A stretch of 64,000 nt of DNA from UBA7803 sp963822255 (GTDB lineage Bacteria; Pseudomonadota; Gammaproteobacteria; Pseudomonadales; Azotimanducaceae), in contig CAWGGV010000008.1 of the NCBI GenBank assembly GCA_963822255.1, forward strand, positions 806,001 through 870,000, in the 5' to 3' direction. This document shows positions 57,050-64,000 of this stretch, in pieces (positions within the stretch are counted from its first letter, which is position 1; the number at the start of each line of letters is the position of its first letter). Below the pieces are notes generated by a model. The model was not told where the DNA came from. It saw only the letters and a program-made list of their open reading frames with translations, and did no database searches. Position numbers and translations under genes: made by a program.

Positions 57050-59995
57050 GTGAACAGGTCTGCTGCATTGGCCGGCGGAGCGCTGCTGGCATCTTTTATG
57101 GCTGCGTCCGGTCCCGGACAAGCTGCTGAAACATCTACGACGAAACCGATCGAGGAAATCGTCGTCACCGGATCCTACATCAAGGGCAGCGCCGAAAACT
57201 CGGCCTTGCCTGTGGACGTCATAACCAACGAGGACCTGAAAGCCGTCGGCAGCCCGAGCATGATCGAGTTCATCCGAACGCTCGACATCAGCTCCGGAAA
57301 TCTGGCCGAGACCAATCAATTCAACTCGCCGGCCCAGGGCACCTATGGCGTCACCACGATCAACCTTCGCGGTCTCGGCTCGGCTCGGACGCTGGCGCTG
57401 ATCAACGGGCGGCGCCAGGTCGCTACCGAAGACATCGGTGTCGACGTCTCCGCCTTTCCCATGAACGCATTCGGCAGAACGGAAATCTTGAAGGACGGTG
57501 CGGCCGCGCTGTACGGCTCGGATGCGATCGCCGGCGTGGTGAATTTCATTTCCCGCGCCGGGTTCGAAGGTATCGAGCTCACCGGGTCCAACACCTGGAT
57601 GGACGCCTCCGACGGTAACCGCGAGCTCGGGCTGGTGGCCGGCTGGGCGAACGACCGCCTGAACGCGTTCGCCGCGCTCGAGTACGACCATCGCAGCCAG
57701 ATGAAGATCCGCGAACAGCCCTGGGGCCTCAGGCCGTTTGCCGACAACTACAACGGTGGCTGGTCCACCACCGGCATGCCCGGGACCATTTACTACTACG
57801 ATCCGTCCATCCCCCTGGCGAGCGGCGCATTGCCGGGCAGTAACCAGCAGACGTACGTCGGTCCCGACCCGGCCTGCACCGACCTCGGCGGCGACACCCT
57901 GTTCGGCACGTGCGACTTCCAGTTTTCGTTCTTTGACAACTTGGTCGAAGCAACCGACCAGTACAAGAGCTATGGCGAGGTCAACTACGATTTCAACGAT
58001 ACGACGACGTTGCACGTGGAAGGCCTGTACTCGCTCATGGACATGCCGATGTGGAAGTCGTCGCCCGCCTATCCGCCGAACTCGCTGTTCGGACCGGACC
58101 GTATCATCCCTGCCAACAACCCCGGCCTGATGCAGTTCAAGGCCGACTACCCGCAGATGTTCGCCAACCTGCCGGCGGGCGAGACCATCGACAGCGTCGA
58201 GGTCTACAACCGGTCGCGGATGCTGGGGGTGAACGGCCGCGACGGCAATCCGCTGGAAGCGCACTTCAAGACGACCACCTATCGTGTCGGCGCGAGCCTG
58301 AAAGGCGATTTCTCTGGCGTCGGCTGGGACTTCGGCGTGACCTATTCGAGACGCCATCGGGTCAACGTCGGCTACGACATGCAGGTACAGGGGATGGCGT
58401 TCGCGCTGAACGGCTACGGCGGTCCCGGCTGCACTCCGGGCGGCAGCGATCCGGCGACCTCGACCCAGGGACAGGGGCCGTGCCAGTGGTTCAATCCGTT
58501 CTCCGAGGCCATCCAGCACTCTGCGACCTTGGGTATTGACAACCCCACGTACGTACCGGACGTTGCCAATTCGCCCGAGCTGATCGACTGGCTGACCCTG
58601 AAAGGCAAGGGAGCGGCCACCAACCAGCTGCTGGTCTGGGACTTCGTGTTGAACGGCGATACCGGCATCACCCTGCCCGGCGGGACGATCGGCTGGGCGG
58701 CCGGGCTGCAGGCACGCGACGAGAAATACGACACCAAGCTCAACGACGTGTCCAACGTCGCCGCGAATCCCTGCCCCTGGACGAATCCCTTTGCGGTGAC
58801 CCTCGGCTTCACCACCGCGGACCAGATTTCCCCGAATTGTACGGTGAAGTTCGGGCTGGTGGCGTTCGGCGTCCCGTCACCCGAGTTCAATACCAGCCGC
58901 ACCATCTACGCGGCTTTTACCGAGTTCGCACTGCCCATCACCGATACGATCGACATGCAGGCGGCGCTGCGCTTCGAGGACTACGGCCAGAGCGGCGGCT
59001 CGACCGTCGATCCGAAGCTGGCGATCCGCTGGCAGGCGCTGAGCTGGATGGCGCTGCGCGGCTCGGTGTCGACCACCTTCCGTGGCCCGCCACAGTCGTA
59101 CCTCGGCGGGGTGAACACCATCCTGCAGAACATTCCTGCCGCCAACGCGTACCGGGCGGTGAATCTGGTCGGCAACCCCGATCTCGATCCGGAGAGCGCT
59201 CTCGCCTCCAGCGTCGGAGTGATCTTCGAGACCAGCGGCCTGCTCGCTACCCTGGACTACTGGCGCTTCGAGTTCTCGGATCCGTTCCAGCTCGAGAGCG
59301 CCGGGCAGATTCTGGAGGCCTACAGCGCGAACGGCTGCCAGGGCAACGGCACGCCGCAGAACCCGTACGGGCCGGGAGTCGGATCAGCGGTGTGCAACGA
59401 CCTCAGGCCGCGCTTCGTGCCGGAAGGGACGACCCAGGCGGGGCTGGCGTCGGTGGACACCTACTTCATCAACGGCTCCGACATCACCACCGACGGCCTC
59501 GATCTGAGCGTCAGCTACAACTTCGCCGCGCTCGACGGCGACATGACCGTGGGCACGGACGCGTCCTACACGCTGCAGTACAAGTCTGACGACTTCAAGA
59601 GCAAGAACGGCACGTTCCTGGCGCCGGGCGGCGACTTTGCCGGGCTCATGAACATCGGCACCAACCCGTTCTATCCGTTGCCGGAGCTGAAGGGCAACGC
59701 CTTCGTCAGGTACAACCGGGGCGGGCTGAGGCTGTCGTACACCTACCGCTACGTCACCGACTACGAGGACCGCGCTGCGGCAAACCCGCCCCTGCGCCAC
59801 GTCGACTCGATGGGGACCCACGACGTGACCGCCATCTATTCCTGGCAGGACTTCACCTTCGCGGCTTCCGTTCTGAACCTGACCGACGTAGAACCACCGA
59901 AGGTGTACGAGGCGCAGAACTACGATCCGTACACCCACAACCCGTTCGGCCGGATGGTCAAGCTGCAGGTGACCTACACGCTGGGCGGCGGTTGA
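57050..59995 (+). CDS. TonB-dependent receptor
   Basis: Outer-membrane gated porin importing a large nutrient with TonB energy; 981 residues. Signal peptide to about residue 26 (PGQAAE), TonB-box/plug start EEIVVTGSYIKG, plug core INLRGLGSARTLALINGRR and EILKDGAAALYGSDAIAGVVNF (about 35-165). The 22-strand barrel follows, ending in the aromatic/Gly strand LQVTYTLGGG. The plug style is that of the Xanthomonas/Caulobacter carbohydrate or peptide receptors rather than siderophore ones. Several Cys pairs lie in predicted outer loops. GTG 57050 has a strong ribosome site. It is flanked by a promoter and a terminator, so it is a single-gene unit. Substrate unknown. Confidence 0.9.
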   Translation: MNRSAALAGGALLASFMAASGPGQAAETSTTKPIEEIVVTGSYIKGSAENSALPVDVITNEDLKAVGSPSMIEFIRTLDISSGNLAETNQFNSPAQGTYGVTTINLRGLGSARTLALINGRRQVATEDIGVDVSAFPMNAFGRTEILKDGAAALYGSDAIAGVVNFISRAGFEGIELTGSNTWMDASDGNRELGLVAGWANDRLNAFAALEYDHRSQMKIREQPWGLRPFADNYNGGWSTTGMPGTIYYYDPSIPLASGALPGSNQQTYVGPDPACTDLGGDTLFGTCDFQFSFFDNLVEATDQYKSYGEVNYDFNDTTTLHVEGLYSLMDMPMWKSSPAYPPNSLFGPDRIIPANNPGLMQFKADYPQMFANLPAGETIDSVEVYNRSRMLGVNGRDGNPLEAHFKTTTYRVGASLKGDFSGVGWDFGVTYSRRHRVNVGYDMQVQGMAFALNGYGGPGCTPGGSDPATSTQGQGPCQWFNPFSEAIQHSATLGIDNPTYVPDVANSPELIDWLTLKGKGAATNQLLVWDFVLNGDTGITLPGGTIGWAAGLQARDEKYDTKLNDVSNVAANPCPWTNPFAVTLGFTTADQISPNCTVKFGLVAFGVPSPEFNTSRTIYAAFTEFALPITDTIDMQAALRFEDYGQSGGSTVDPKLAIRWQALSWMALRGSVSTTFRGPPQSYLGGVNTILQNIPAANAYRAVNLVGNPDLDPESALASSVGVIFETSGLLATLDYWRFEFSDPFQLESAGQILEAYSANGCQGNGTPQNPYGPGVGSAVCNDLRPRFVPEGTTQAGLASVDTYFINGSDITTDGLDLSVSYNFAALDGDMTVGTDASYTLQYKSDDFKSKNGTFLAPGGDFAGLMNIGTNPFYPLPELKGNAFVRYNRGGLRLSYTYRYVTDYEDRAAANPPLRHVDSMGTHDVTAIYSWQDFTFAASVLNLTDVEPPKVYEAQNYDPYTHNPFGRMVKLQVTYTLGGG

Positions 59996-60035
59996 CGGTA
60001 CGCGGCGCCGGCGACACGCGGGCGCTTTCTCTCGC

Positions 60036-60066
60036 AGAAACCGGGGCGCATGCCCCGGTTTTTTTT
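60036..60066 (+). terminator. Rho-independent terminator after the receptor gene
   Basis: Stem AACCGGGGC-gcat-GCCCCGGTT (60039-60060) followed by eight T. It lies 40 bp after the receptor stop and may also act for the convergent GST gene from the other side (A-run at 60038-60040 is short, so less well). Confidence 0.92.
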
Positions 60067-60096
60067 CGCCAGCGGACCGGCACGGGTTCCGGCGGA

Positions 60097-60768
60097 TCAG
60101 TCTGCCCGGCCGGCGGAGTCCTCCAGCGACGTGCGCGGGTCGATGGCGCGATAGCTGGGGCGGGCGCGCAGACGATCCAGATAGGCGGTGAAGTGGGGAA
60201 ATCCGTCGAGACTCATGCCGTCCACCTGCAGCACCATGGCTACCGCCATGTAGGGCGCATCGGCCAGGGAAAATTCGCTGCCGGCCATGTACTGGCGGTC
60301 CGCCAGGGACCCCTCCAGGAATGGCAAGGCGCGGCTGCGCAGCGTTTCGCGGGCACGGTCCATGTCCTCGAGGTTACGCTGGTCTTCCTTCGACCACCAC
60401 GGCATCCAGATGCGCGGCACGGGGCCCGACAGGACGATCTCGTCGCCGTAGTTCTCTAGTGCTCGGACCCGGGCACGCTCCAGCGGATCCTGAGGCAGCA
60501 GACGCGGTTCGGGATAGCGCTCCTCCAGATATTCGTTGATCACGGTGGAGTCGTAGACCCGGGTGTCGCCGTCATCGATCCAGGGCACCTTGCCCAGGGG
60601 ATTCTTCTGCAGAACCTCCGGCGTCTTCTTCCAGATGTCGCCGATCTTCTCCCGCTCGACGCGGTAAGCGAGGCCCTTCTCCTCCATGATCACCTTGGTC
60701 TTGCTGGAGAAGGTGGAACGCAGCGTGCCCCACGGATATGCCCTTTCCATCGTGTGCAGAACGATCAT
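60097..60768 (-). CDS. Glutathione S-transferase family protein
   Basis: Two-domain GST of 223 residues. The thioredoxin-fold domain has STFSSKTKVIMEEKGLAY, NPLGKVPWIDDGD and the glutathione-site DSTVINEYLEERYP. The C-terminal helical domain follows (FSLADAPYMAVAMVLQ). ATG 60768 overlaps the RarD stop (ATGA). A role in detoxification or conjugate handling is generic. It is separate from the GST remnant at 62.1 kb, which has a different start. Confidence 0.85.
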   Translation of the reverse strand: MIVLHTMERAYPWGTLRSTFSSKTKVIMEEKGLAYRVEREKIGDIWKKTPEVLQKNPLGKVPWIDDGDTRVYDSTVINEYLEERYPEPRLLPQDPLERARVRALENYGDEIVLSGPVPRIWMPWWSKEDQRNLEDMDRARETLRSRALPFLEGSLADRQYMAGSEFSLADAPYMAVAMVLQVDGMSLDGFPHFTAYLDRLRARPSYRAIDPRTSLEDSAGRAD

Positions 60769-61697
60769 GCCGCGCTCCTCCCGGGGAGCTTCCCGGACAG
60801 TTGCCGATTGAAACGTTTTTGATGGTACAGAGCTTCGCCGGAGAAGATAAGGAGCGCCGCCCAGACGCAGCCGAACGTCACCAGCTGACTCGGCCGGAAC
60901 GGTTCCCCATAAACGAACACGGCCAGCGCCAGCATCGCCGACGGCGCCAGGTACTGAAAGAAGCCGAGGACGCTGAGGGGCAGGCGCATCGCGGCGGCGG
61001 CAAAACATACCAGCGGCACCACGGTCACCGGCCCGGCCGCGACCAGCAGGGCGACGTCTGTGGCGGATCCGGTCGCCAGCGCACCGCTTCCCGCCGCCGT
61101 CGTCACCGCCAGGTAAATCACTGCGGCAGGCAGCATCAACGTCGTCTCGAGAGCAAGCCCCACGGCCGATCCCACTGCGATGCGTTTACGCACCACAGCA
61201 TAGAAGGCGAAGCTGGTGGCCAGCGCCAGCCCCACCCACGGCACCACGCCGGCACTGATGATCTCGCTGGCAACGCCGACTGCCGCCAGCAGCAGCGCCA
61301 GCTTCTGCGCCGGCCGCAGCCACTCATGAAAGAACGCCATTCCCAGCAGCACGTTCATGAGCGGGTTGATGAAGTAGCCGAGACTGGCGTCCAGCATGTG
61401 ATCGCTTGCGATCGCCCAGACGAAGATCAGCCAGTTGGCGGAGATGAGGCAGCCGGACAGGGCGAGGCCGGCGAGTTGCCGGAAGCTGAGCGCCCGCACC
61501 GTCGGCCACAGGCCGCGCAGCCAGATCACCAGGCCCAGCACCACGACCGACCAGATCACCCGGTGCGCGACCACCTCCGCCGGCGCTGCGAATCCCAGGT
61601 GCTTGAAGTAGACGGGTGCGACGCCCCACGTGCCGTAGGCAGCCACGGCGAACCACACGCCGGCGCGGTCCATCTGCATGGAGGTCATCGAGCTCAT
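60765..61697 (-). CDS. rarD: EamA-family transporter RarD
   Basis: Ten-helix drug/metabolite-type permease, 310 residues. Family sequence: GVWFAVAAYGTWGVAPVYFK, VVAHRVIWSVVVL, ISANWLIFVWAI, DASLGYFINPLMNVLLGM, APSAMLALAVFVYGE. Physiological substrate of RarD is not established. The start (MSSMTSMQMDRAG) has several Met codons; the first is used here. Coupled to the downstream GST. Confidence 0.87.
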   Translation of the reverse strand: MSSMTSMQMDRAGVWFAVAAYGTWGVAPVYFKHLGFAAPAEVVAHRVIWSVVVLGLVIWLRGLWPTVRALSFRQLAGLALSGCLISANWLIFVWAIASDHMLDASLGYFINPLMNVLLGMAFFHEWLRPAQKLALLLAAVGVASEIISAGVVPWVGLALATSFAFYAVVRKRIAVGSAVGLALETTLMLPAAVIYLAVTTAAGSGALATGSATDVALLVAAGPVTVVPLVCFAAAAMRLPLSVLGFFQYLAPSAMLALAVFVYGEPFRPSQLVTFGCVWAALLIFSGEALYHQKRFNRQLSGKLPGRSAA

Positions 61698-61716
61698 GAA
61701 CGCGCGGCTGAGCCCG

Positions 61717-62070
61717 TCAGTCGTCCAGCGGCACGAACAGGCAGGTGCGCGGCGCGCCGTTCACCGCACGGCTCCTGTGACCTTCCCCGGTGGTGTCCTC
61801 CGCCAGCAGAATCGAGCCGGGGCCCATCCGGCGCGCGGTGCCGTCTCCCACCTCGATGTCCACCGATCCGGTCAGGTTGACTACCAGCTGACGCCGGGGC
61901 GCCGTGTGGAAATCGAGGTCGTAATCGCCATCCACCTCGCGGAACATGACCCCGCTCCCCGGCCACAGGGTCGATATGCGACCGAGCGCACCGCGGTCTT
62001 GTAGATCCAGAGTAACTTCTTCGAAATGGGAACGGCCATCCGATCCGGTATAGATGCGCACCAGCTCCAT
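61717..62070 (-). CDS. Cupin-domain protein
   Basis: Single-domain cupin of 117 residues. DLDFHTAPRRQLVVNLTGSVDIEVGDG forms cupin motif 1 (core FHTAPRRQLVVNLTG), and PGSILLAEDTTGEGHRS motif 2. One or two metal-type His are visible. Function unknown; similar proteins are small dioxygenase-like or sugar-binding domains. Its ATG overlaps the stop of a 31-codon GST remnant (TGATG), so its translation is probably coupled to that fragment. RarD follows 19 bp downstream. Confidence 0.82.
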   Translation of the reverse strand: MELVRIYTGSDGRSHFEEVTLDLQDRGALGRISTLWPGSGVMFREVDGDYDLDFHTAPRRQLVVNLTGSVDIEVGDGTARRMGPGSILLAEDTTGEGHRSRAVNGAPRTCLFVPLDD

Positions 62071-62165
62071 CAGACCAGCGCCCCCCGCCAGTTGCCGAGC
62101 TCCTCCACCATCCTCGACGTGCGAAGGGTCCGGCTCAAAGTCTGGCCGTAAACCGTGAGTGTCAT
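62070..62165 (-). pseudogene. Truncated GST N-terminus (31 residues)
   Basis: ATG 62165 opens MTLTVYGQTLSRTLRTSRM then VEELGNWRGALV and stops. The first 25 residues match the first strand and helix of a GST thioredoxin fold (LTVYG..LSR.LR..MVEELG), yet the other 170 residues are missing. The stop overlaps the cupin ATG. This looks like a decayed GST whose start signals now lead into the cupin gene. Confidence 0.6.
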
Positions 62166-62240
62166 TGCCTGGTGCTCTCCGTCTGAACCGCGCCGCCCCG
62201 TTGGGTAGAATGCCACCACACCGGATTGGCCACCAGAAAC

Positions 62241-63107
62241 ATGAATCCCGTCCAGAAGGAAATCGTCGAGTTGCTCGACGTGGAGCGCATCGAGCAGAAT
62301 CTCTACCGCGGCCAGAACCACCGTACCCAGCACGTGTTTGGCGGGCAGGTGCTCGCGCAGGCCATCGCGGCGGCGTTCCGCACGGTGGAAGTGGAGCATG
62401 CCCTGCACTCCCTTCATGCCTACTTCCTGCGGCCCGGCGACTGGAACGTGCCCATCCTCTACGCGGTGGACCGGATACGTGATGGCAAGAGCTTCACCAC
62501 CCGGCGGGTGGTGGCGATCCAGCACGGCCGCGCCATCTTCAACATGAGCTCATCCTGGCAGAAGCGGGAGGAAGGCCTGCACCACGCGCTGCCCATGCCG
62601 GACGTGCCGCCTCCGGAGGCGCTGCGGGGCGATCGCGAAGTGTTCGCCGAGCTGGCGCGGACTCAGCCGGAGACAGCCGGTTTCGCGTTCCGCTTCGAGG
62701 CCATCGACAGCCGCCAGGCGGAACGCTCCTCCATGCTCGAGGAAGGGCCCCAGCCGCCATTCCGTCACACTTGGCTGCGCACCCGCGATCCCCTGCCGGA
62801 CGATCCGGAAGTGCACCTGGCGGTGCTCGCGTACATGTCCGACCTGGACTTCATGAGCACCGCCATGCTGCCCCACGGACGCAGCCGGATGCGCCGGTCG
62901 GTGCAGGGCGCGAGCCTCGATCACTCGCTGTGGTTCCATCGCCCGCCGCGCGCCGACCAGTGGCTGCTGTTCGCCAAAGAGTCACCGAGCGCAGGCGGCG
63001 CCCGTGGCTTCGTCCGTGGTCAGTTCTTCACTCGCGACGGCGCCCTCGTAGCCACCGCCGCTCAGGAATGCCTGATCCGGCCGGTCACGCCCGGCGATGA
63101 AGCATGA
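62241..63107 (+). CDS. tesB: Acyl-CoA thioesterase II (TesB)
   Basis: Hydrolyses acyl-CoA to free acid and CoA; double hot-dog fold, 288 residues as in E. coli TesB. The N-terminal domain has IEQNLYRGQNHRTQHVFGGQVLAQA, and the C-terminal domain the catalytic-site regions SDLDFMSTAMLPHG, ASLDHSLWFHRPPRADQWLL and FFTRDGALVATAAQE. ATG 62241 fits the family; an in-frame TTG at 62226 would add five residues. Divergent from the GST-remnant/cupin operon with 75 bp between. Confidence 0.92.
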   Translation: MNPVQKEIVELLDVERIEQNLYRGQNHRTQHVFGGQVLAQAIAAAFRTVEVEHALHSLHAYFLRPGDWNVPILYAVDRIRDGKSFTTRRVVAIQHGRAIFNMSSSWQKREEGLHHALPMPDVPPPEALRGDREVFAELARTQPETAGFAFRFEAIDSRQAERSSMLEEGPQPPFRHTWLRTRDPLPDDPEVHLAVLAYMSDLDFMSTAMLPHGRSRMRRSVQGASLDHSLWFHRPPRADQWLLFAKESPSAGGARGFVRGQFFTRDGALVATAAQECLIRPVTPGDEA

Positions 63108-63116
63108 CGCCCGGGC

Positions 63117-63596
63117 TCAGAGCGCCTGGAGGATAGATTCCGCGCTGCTGACTTCGAACTTGCCGGGCTGTTCCACCGCCAGCTTCTTCACCACGCCGTC
63201 GTCCACGATCATGGCGTAGCGCTGGGAGCGGGTGCCCAGGCCGAAACCGCTGCCGTCCATCTCGAGACCGAGCTTGCTGGTGAACTCGCCGTTGCCGTCG
63301 CCAACCATCAGGATGTCGTCGGCGTTTTTGTCCTTGCCCCAGCTATCCATCACGAACGCGTCGTTCACGGACAGACAGACGATGCTGTCGACGCCCTTGT
63401 CCCGGATGGTATCGGCGTTCACCACATAGCCCGGCAGATGGGCCTGCGAGCAGGTGGGCGTGTAGGCGCCCGGCACTGCGAACAGCACCACCTTCTTGCC
63501 GCCGAACAGCTCCTCGGTGGTGACGGCCGTGGGGCGGCCATCCTTGAGGATGTGCATCGTTGCGTCGGGCAGTTTGTCACCTTCTTTGATCGCCAT
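63117..63596 (-). CDS. Peroxiredoxin (Prx5/AhpE-like, redoxin family)
   Basis: Thiol peroxidase of 159 residues, cytoplasmic. The peroxidatic Cys49 lies in VPGAYTPTCSQAHLPGY, the Prx5-subfamily motif. Other family regions are VVLFAVPGAYTP, IVCLSVNDAFVMDSW and SQRYAMIVDDGVV. Cys74 (SIVCLS) may be a resolving residue. It reduces peroxides using thioredoxin or glutaredoxin. Convergent with tesB, 9 bp apart. Confidence 0.93.
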   Translation of the reverse strand: MAIKEGDKLPDATMHILKDGRPTAVTTEELFGGKKVVLFAVPGAYTPTCSQAHLPGYVVNADTIRDKGVDSIVCLSVNDAFVMDSWGKDKNADDILMVGDGNGEFTSKLGLEMDGSGFGLGTRSQRYAMIVDDGVVKKLAVEQPGKFEVSSAESILQAL

Positions 63597-63774
63597 GGAG
63601 CTGTGTCCTCGCTGCGGAATCCGGCAGTGTGGGGAAATCGCCAGAGCCGGTCAACGCCGACGGTGAATCGGCTTGAGCAGGGCGTCGCAGTCATCCTGCG
63701 CTACGGCTGCTATACCTGAAACGTCCTGGGGAAGACTTCCACCGTCCAGCCCCGCGGGCGGCCGCAGTTTCCTC

Positions 63775-63803
63775 TTATCTCGTCTAGGTTCCCTGCGTAT
63801 AAT
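63775..63803 (+). promoter_or_regulatory. Promoter before the last gene (TATAAT)
   Basis: -10 TATAAT at 63798-63803 with a poor -35 (TTATCT, 63775-63780). Nine bases separate it from ATG 63813, so the transcript may be leaderless, as proposed for the cysS leader. Confidence 0.45.
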
Positions 63804-63812
63804 CTTGAAACT

Positions 63813-64000
63813 ATGTGGGTTTTGAAAAACATAATTTGGTTCGGCGGTCGCAGGGCCGTGTGGGCGTCCTGCCGCGCCGCCGCGGCGGCCCTGTGGCTGA
63901 CGGCAATGGCCTCGTGCCAGCCGGCGGCCGGCAGCAGCGATACCCATGCGCTGGCGCCGGCACCCCTGGTGCTGCCCGTGCCGCGCATCCAACCCACGGT
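63813..64000 (+). CDS. Lipoprotein, 3' end cut by window
   Basis: A coding frame that runs off the window. MWVLKNIIWFGGRR, a hydrophobic stretch (AAAAALWLTAMASC) with Cys at residue 36 as a possible lipobox, then PLVLPVPRIQPT. A signal of this kind followed by a Pro-rich opening is seen in beta-N-acetylhexosaminidases, but 62 residues are too few to say. ATG 63813 is very close to a TATAAT; GTG 63858 is an alternative start. Confidence 0.55.
   Translation, partial: MWVLKNIIWFGGRRAVWASCRAAAAALWLTAMASCQPAAGSSDTHALAPAPLVLPVPRIQPT

Overview
This window is GC-rich, densely coded chromosomal DNA from a gammaproteobacterium-like organism. The evidence is family resemblance only: lipoyl synthase, Lon, CysS, TesB, a GPH symporter, an LpxL-type acyltransferase, TonB-dependent import, and dyad repeats of the 'TGTGGGAGCG' type common in this class. 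There is no rRNA and I recognise no tRNA, so a finer placement is not justified. Many neighbours overlap by ATGA, GTGA or TTGA, so translational coupling is widespread.

Region 1 (1-14.3 kb) looks like a salt and osmolyte module. It starts inside an N-ATPase operon, the Na+-type alternative F-ATPase, in the order c, b, alpha, gamma. A GlgE-like GH13 enzyme is coupled to the gamma gene. Phosphoglucomutase, a MalEFGK-type sugar importer, a GH15 enzyme and trehalose-6-phosphate synthase follow. Four genes here (atpA, atpG, pgm and the importer ATPase) are broken by one-base indels, mostly at short G/C runs. This could be a low-quality contig edge or real decay.

Region 2 (14.3-23.1 kb) is a co-directional minus-strand run: universal stress protein, PAS hybrid histidine kinase, acyl-CoA synthetase, 2-oxoacid dehydrogenase E1alpha, E1beta and E2, an acyl carrier protein, and a stand-alone receiver. 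The E2 linkers are built partly from a dyad repeat that also occurs between genes near 55.3 kb. A CBS-domain protein is divergent at the far end.

Region 3 (23.1-44.4 kb) is an envelope-glycan island. It holds three paralogous ELM1/GtrOC1-type putative glycosyltransferases, a GT25 enzyme, a GT-A-like protein with a DPD motif, a PAPS-type sulfotransferase, an LpxL-like acyltransferase, an MsbA-like exporter, a UDP-galactopyranose-mutase/HemY-like flavoprotein and three methyltransferases. A flavodoxin-fold reductase, a GPH sugar symporter and lipA lie among them. A Calx-beta lipoprotein sulfatase and a secreted TIM-barrel hydrolase close the region. The set would fit synthesis, export and turnover of a sulfated surface glycan.

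Region 4 (44.6-64 kb) is mostly housekeeping: gamma-glutamyltransferase, M17 aminopeptidase, HisI, cysS, a flavin monooxygenase, M20 peptidase, Lon, HNH nuclease, SPOR lipoprotein, a TonB-dependent receptor with a clear terminator, GST, RarD, a cupin behind a GST remnant, TesB, peroxiredoxin, and the start of a lipoprotein cut by the window end. A Cys-rich leader peptide and a GC hairpin upstream of cysS are the most promising regulatory candidate.

Short 9-18 bp tandem duplications recur at gene starts, gene ends and linkers through the window.
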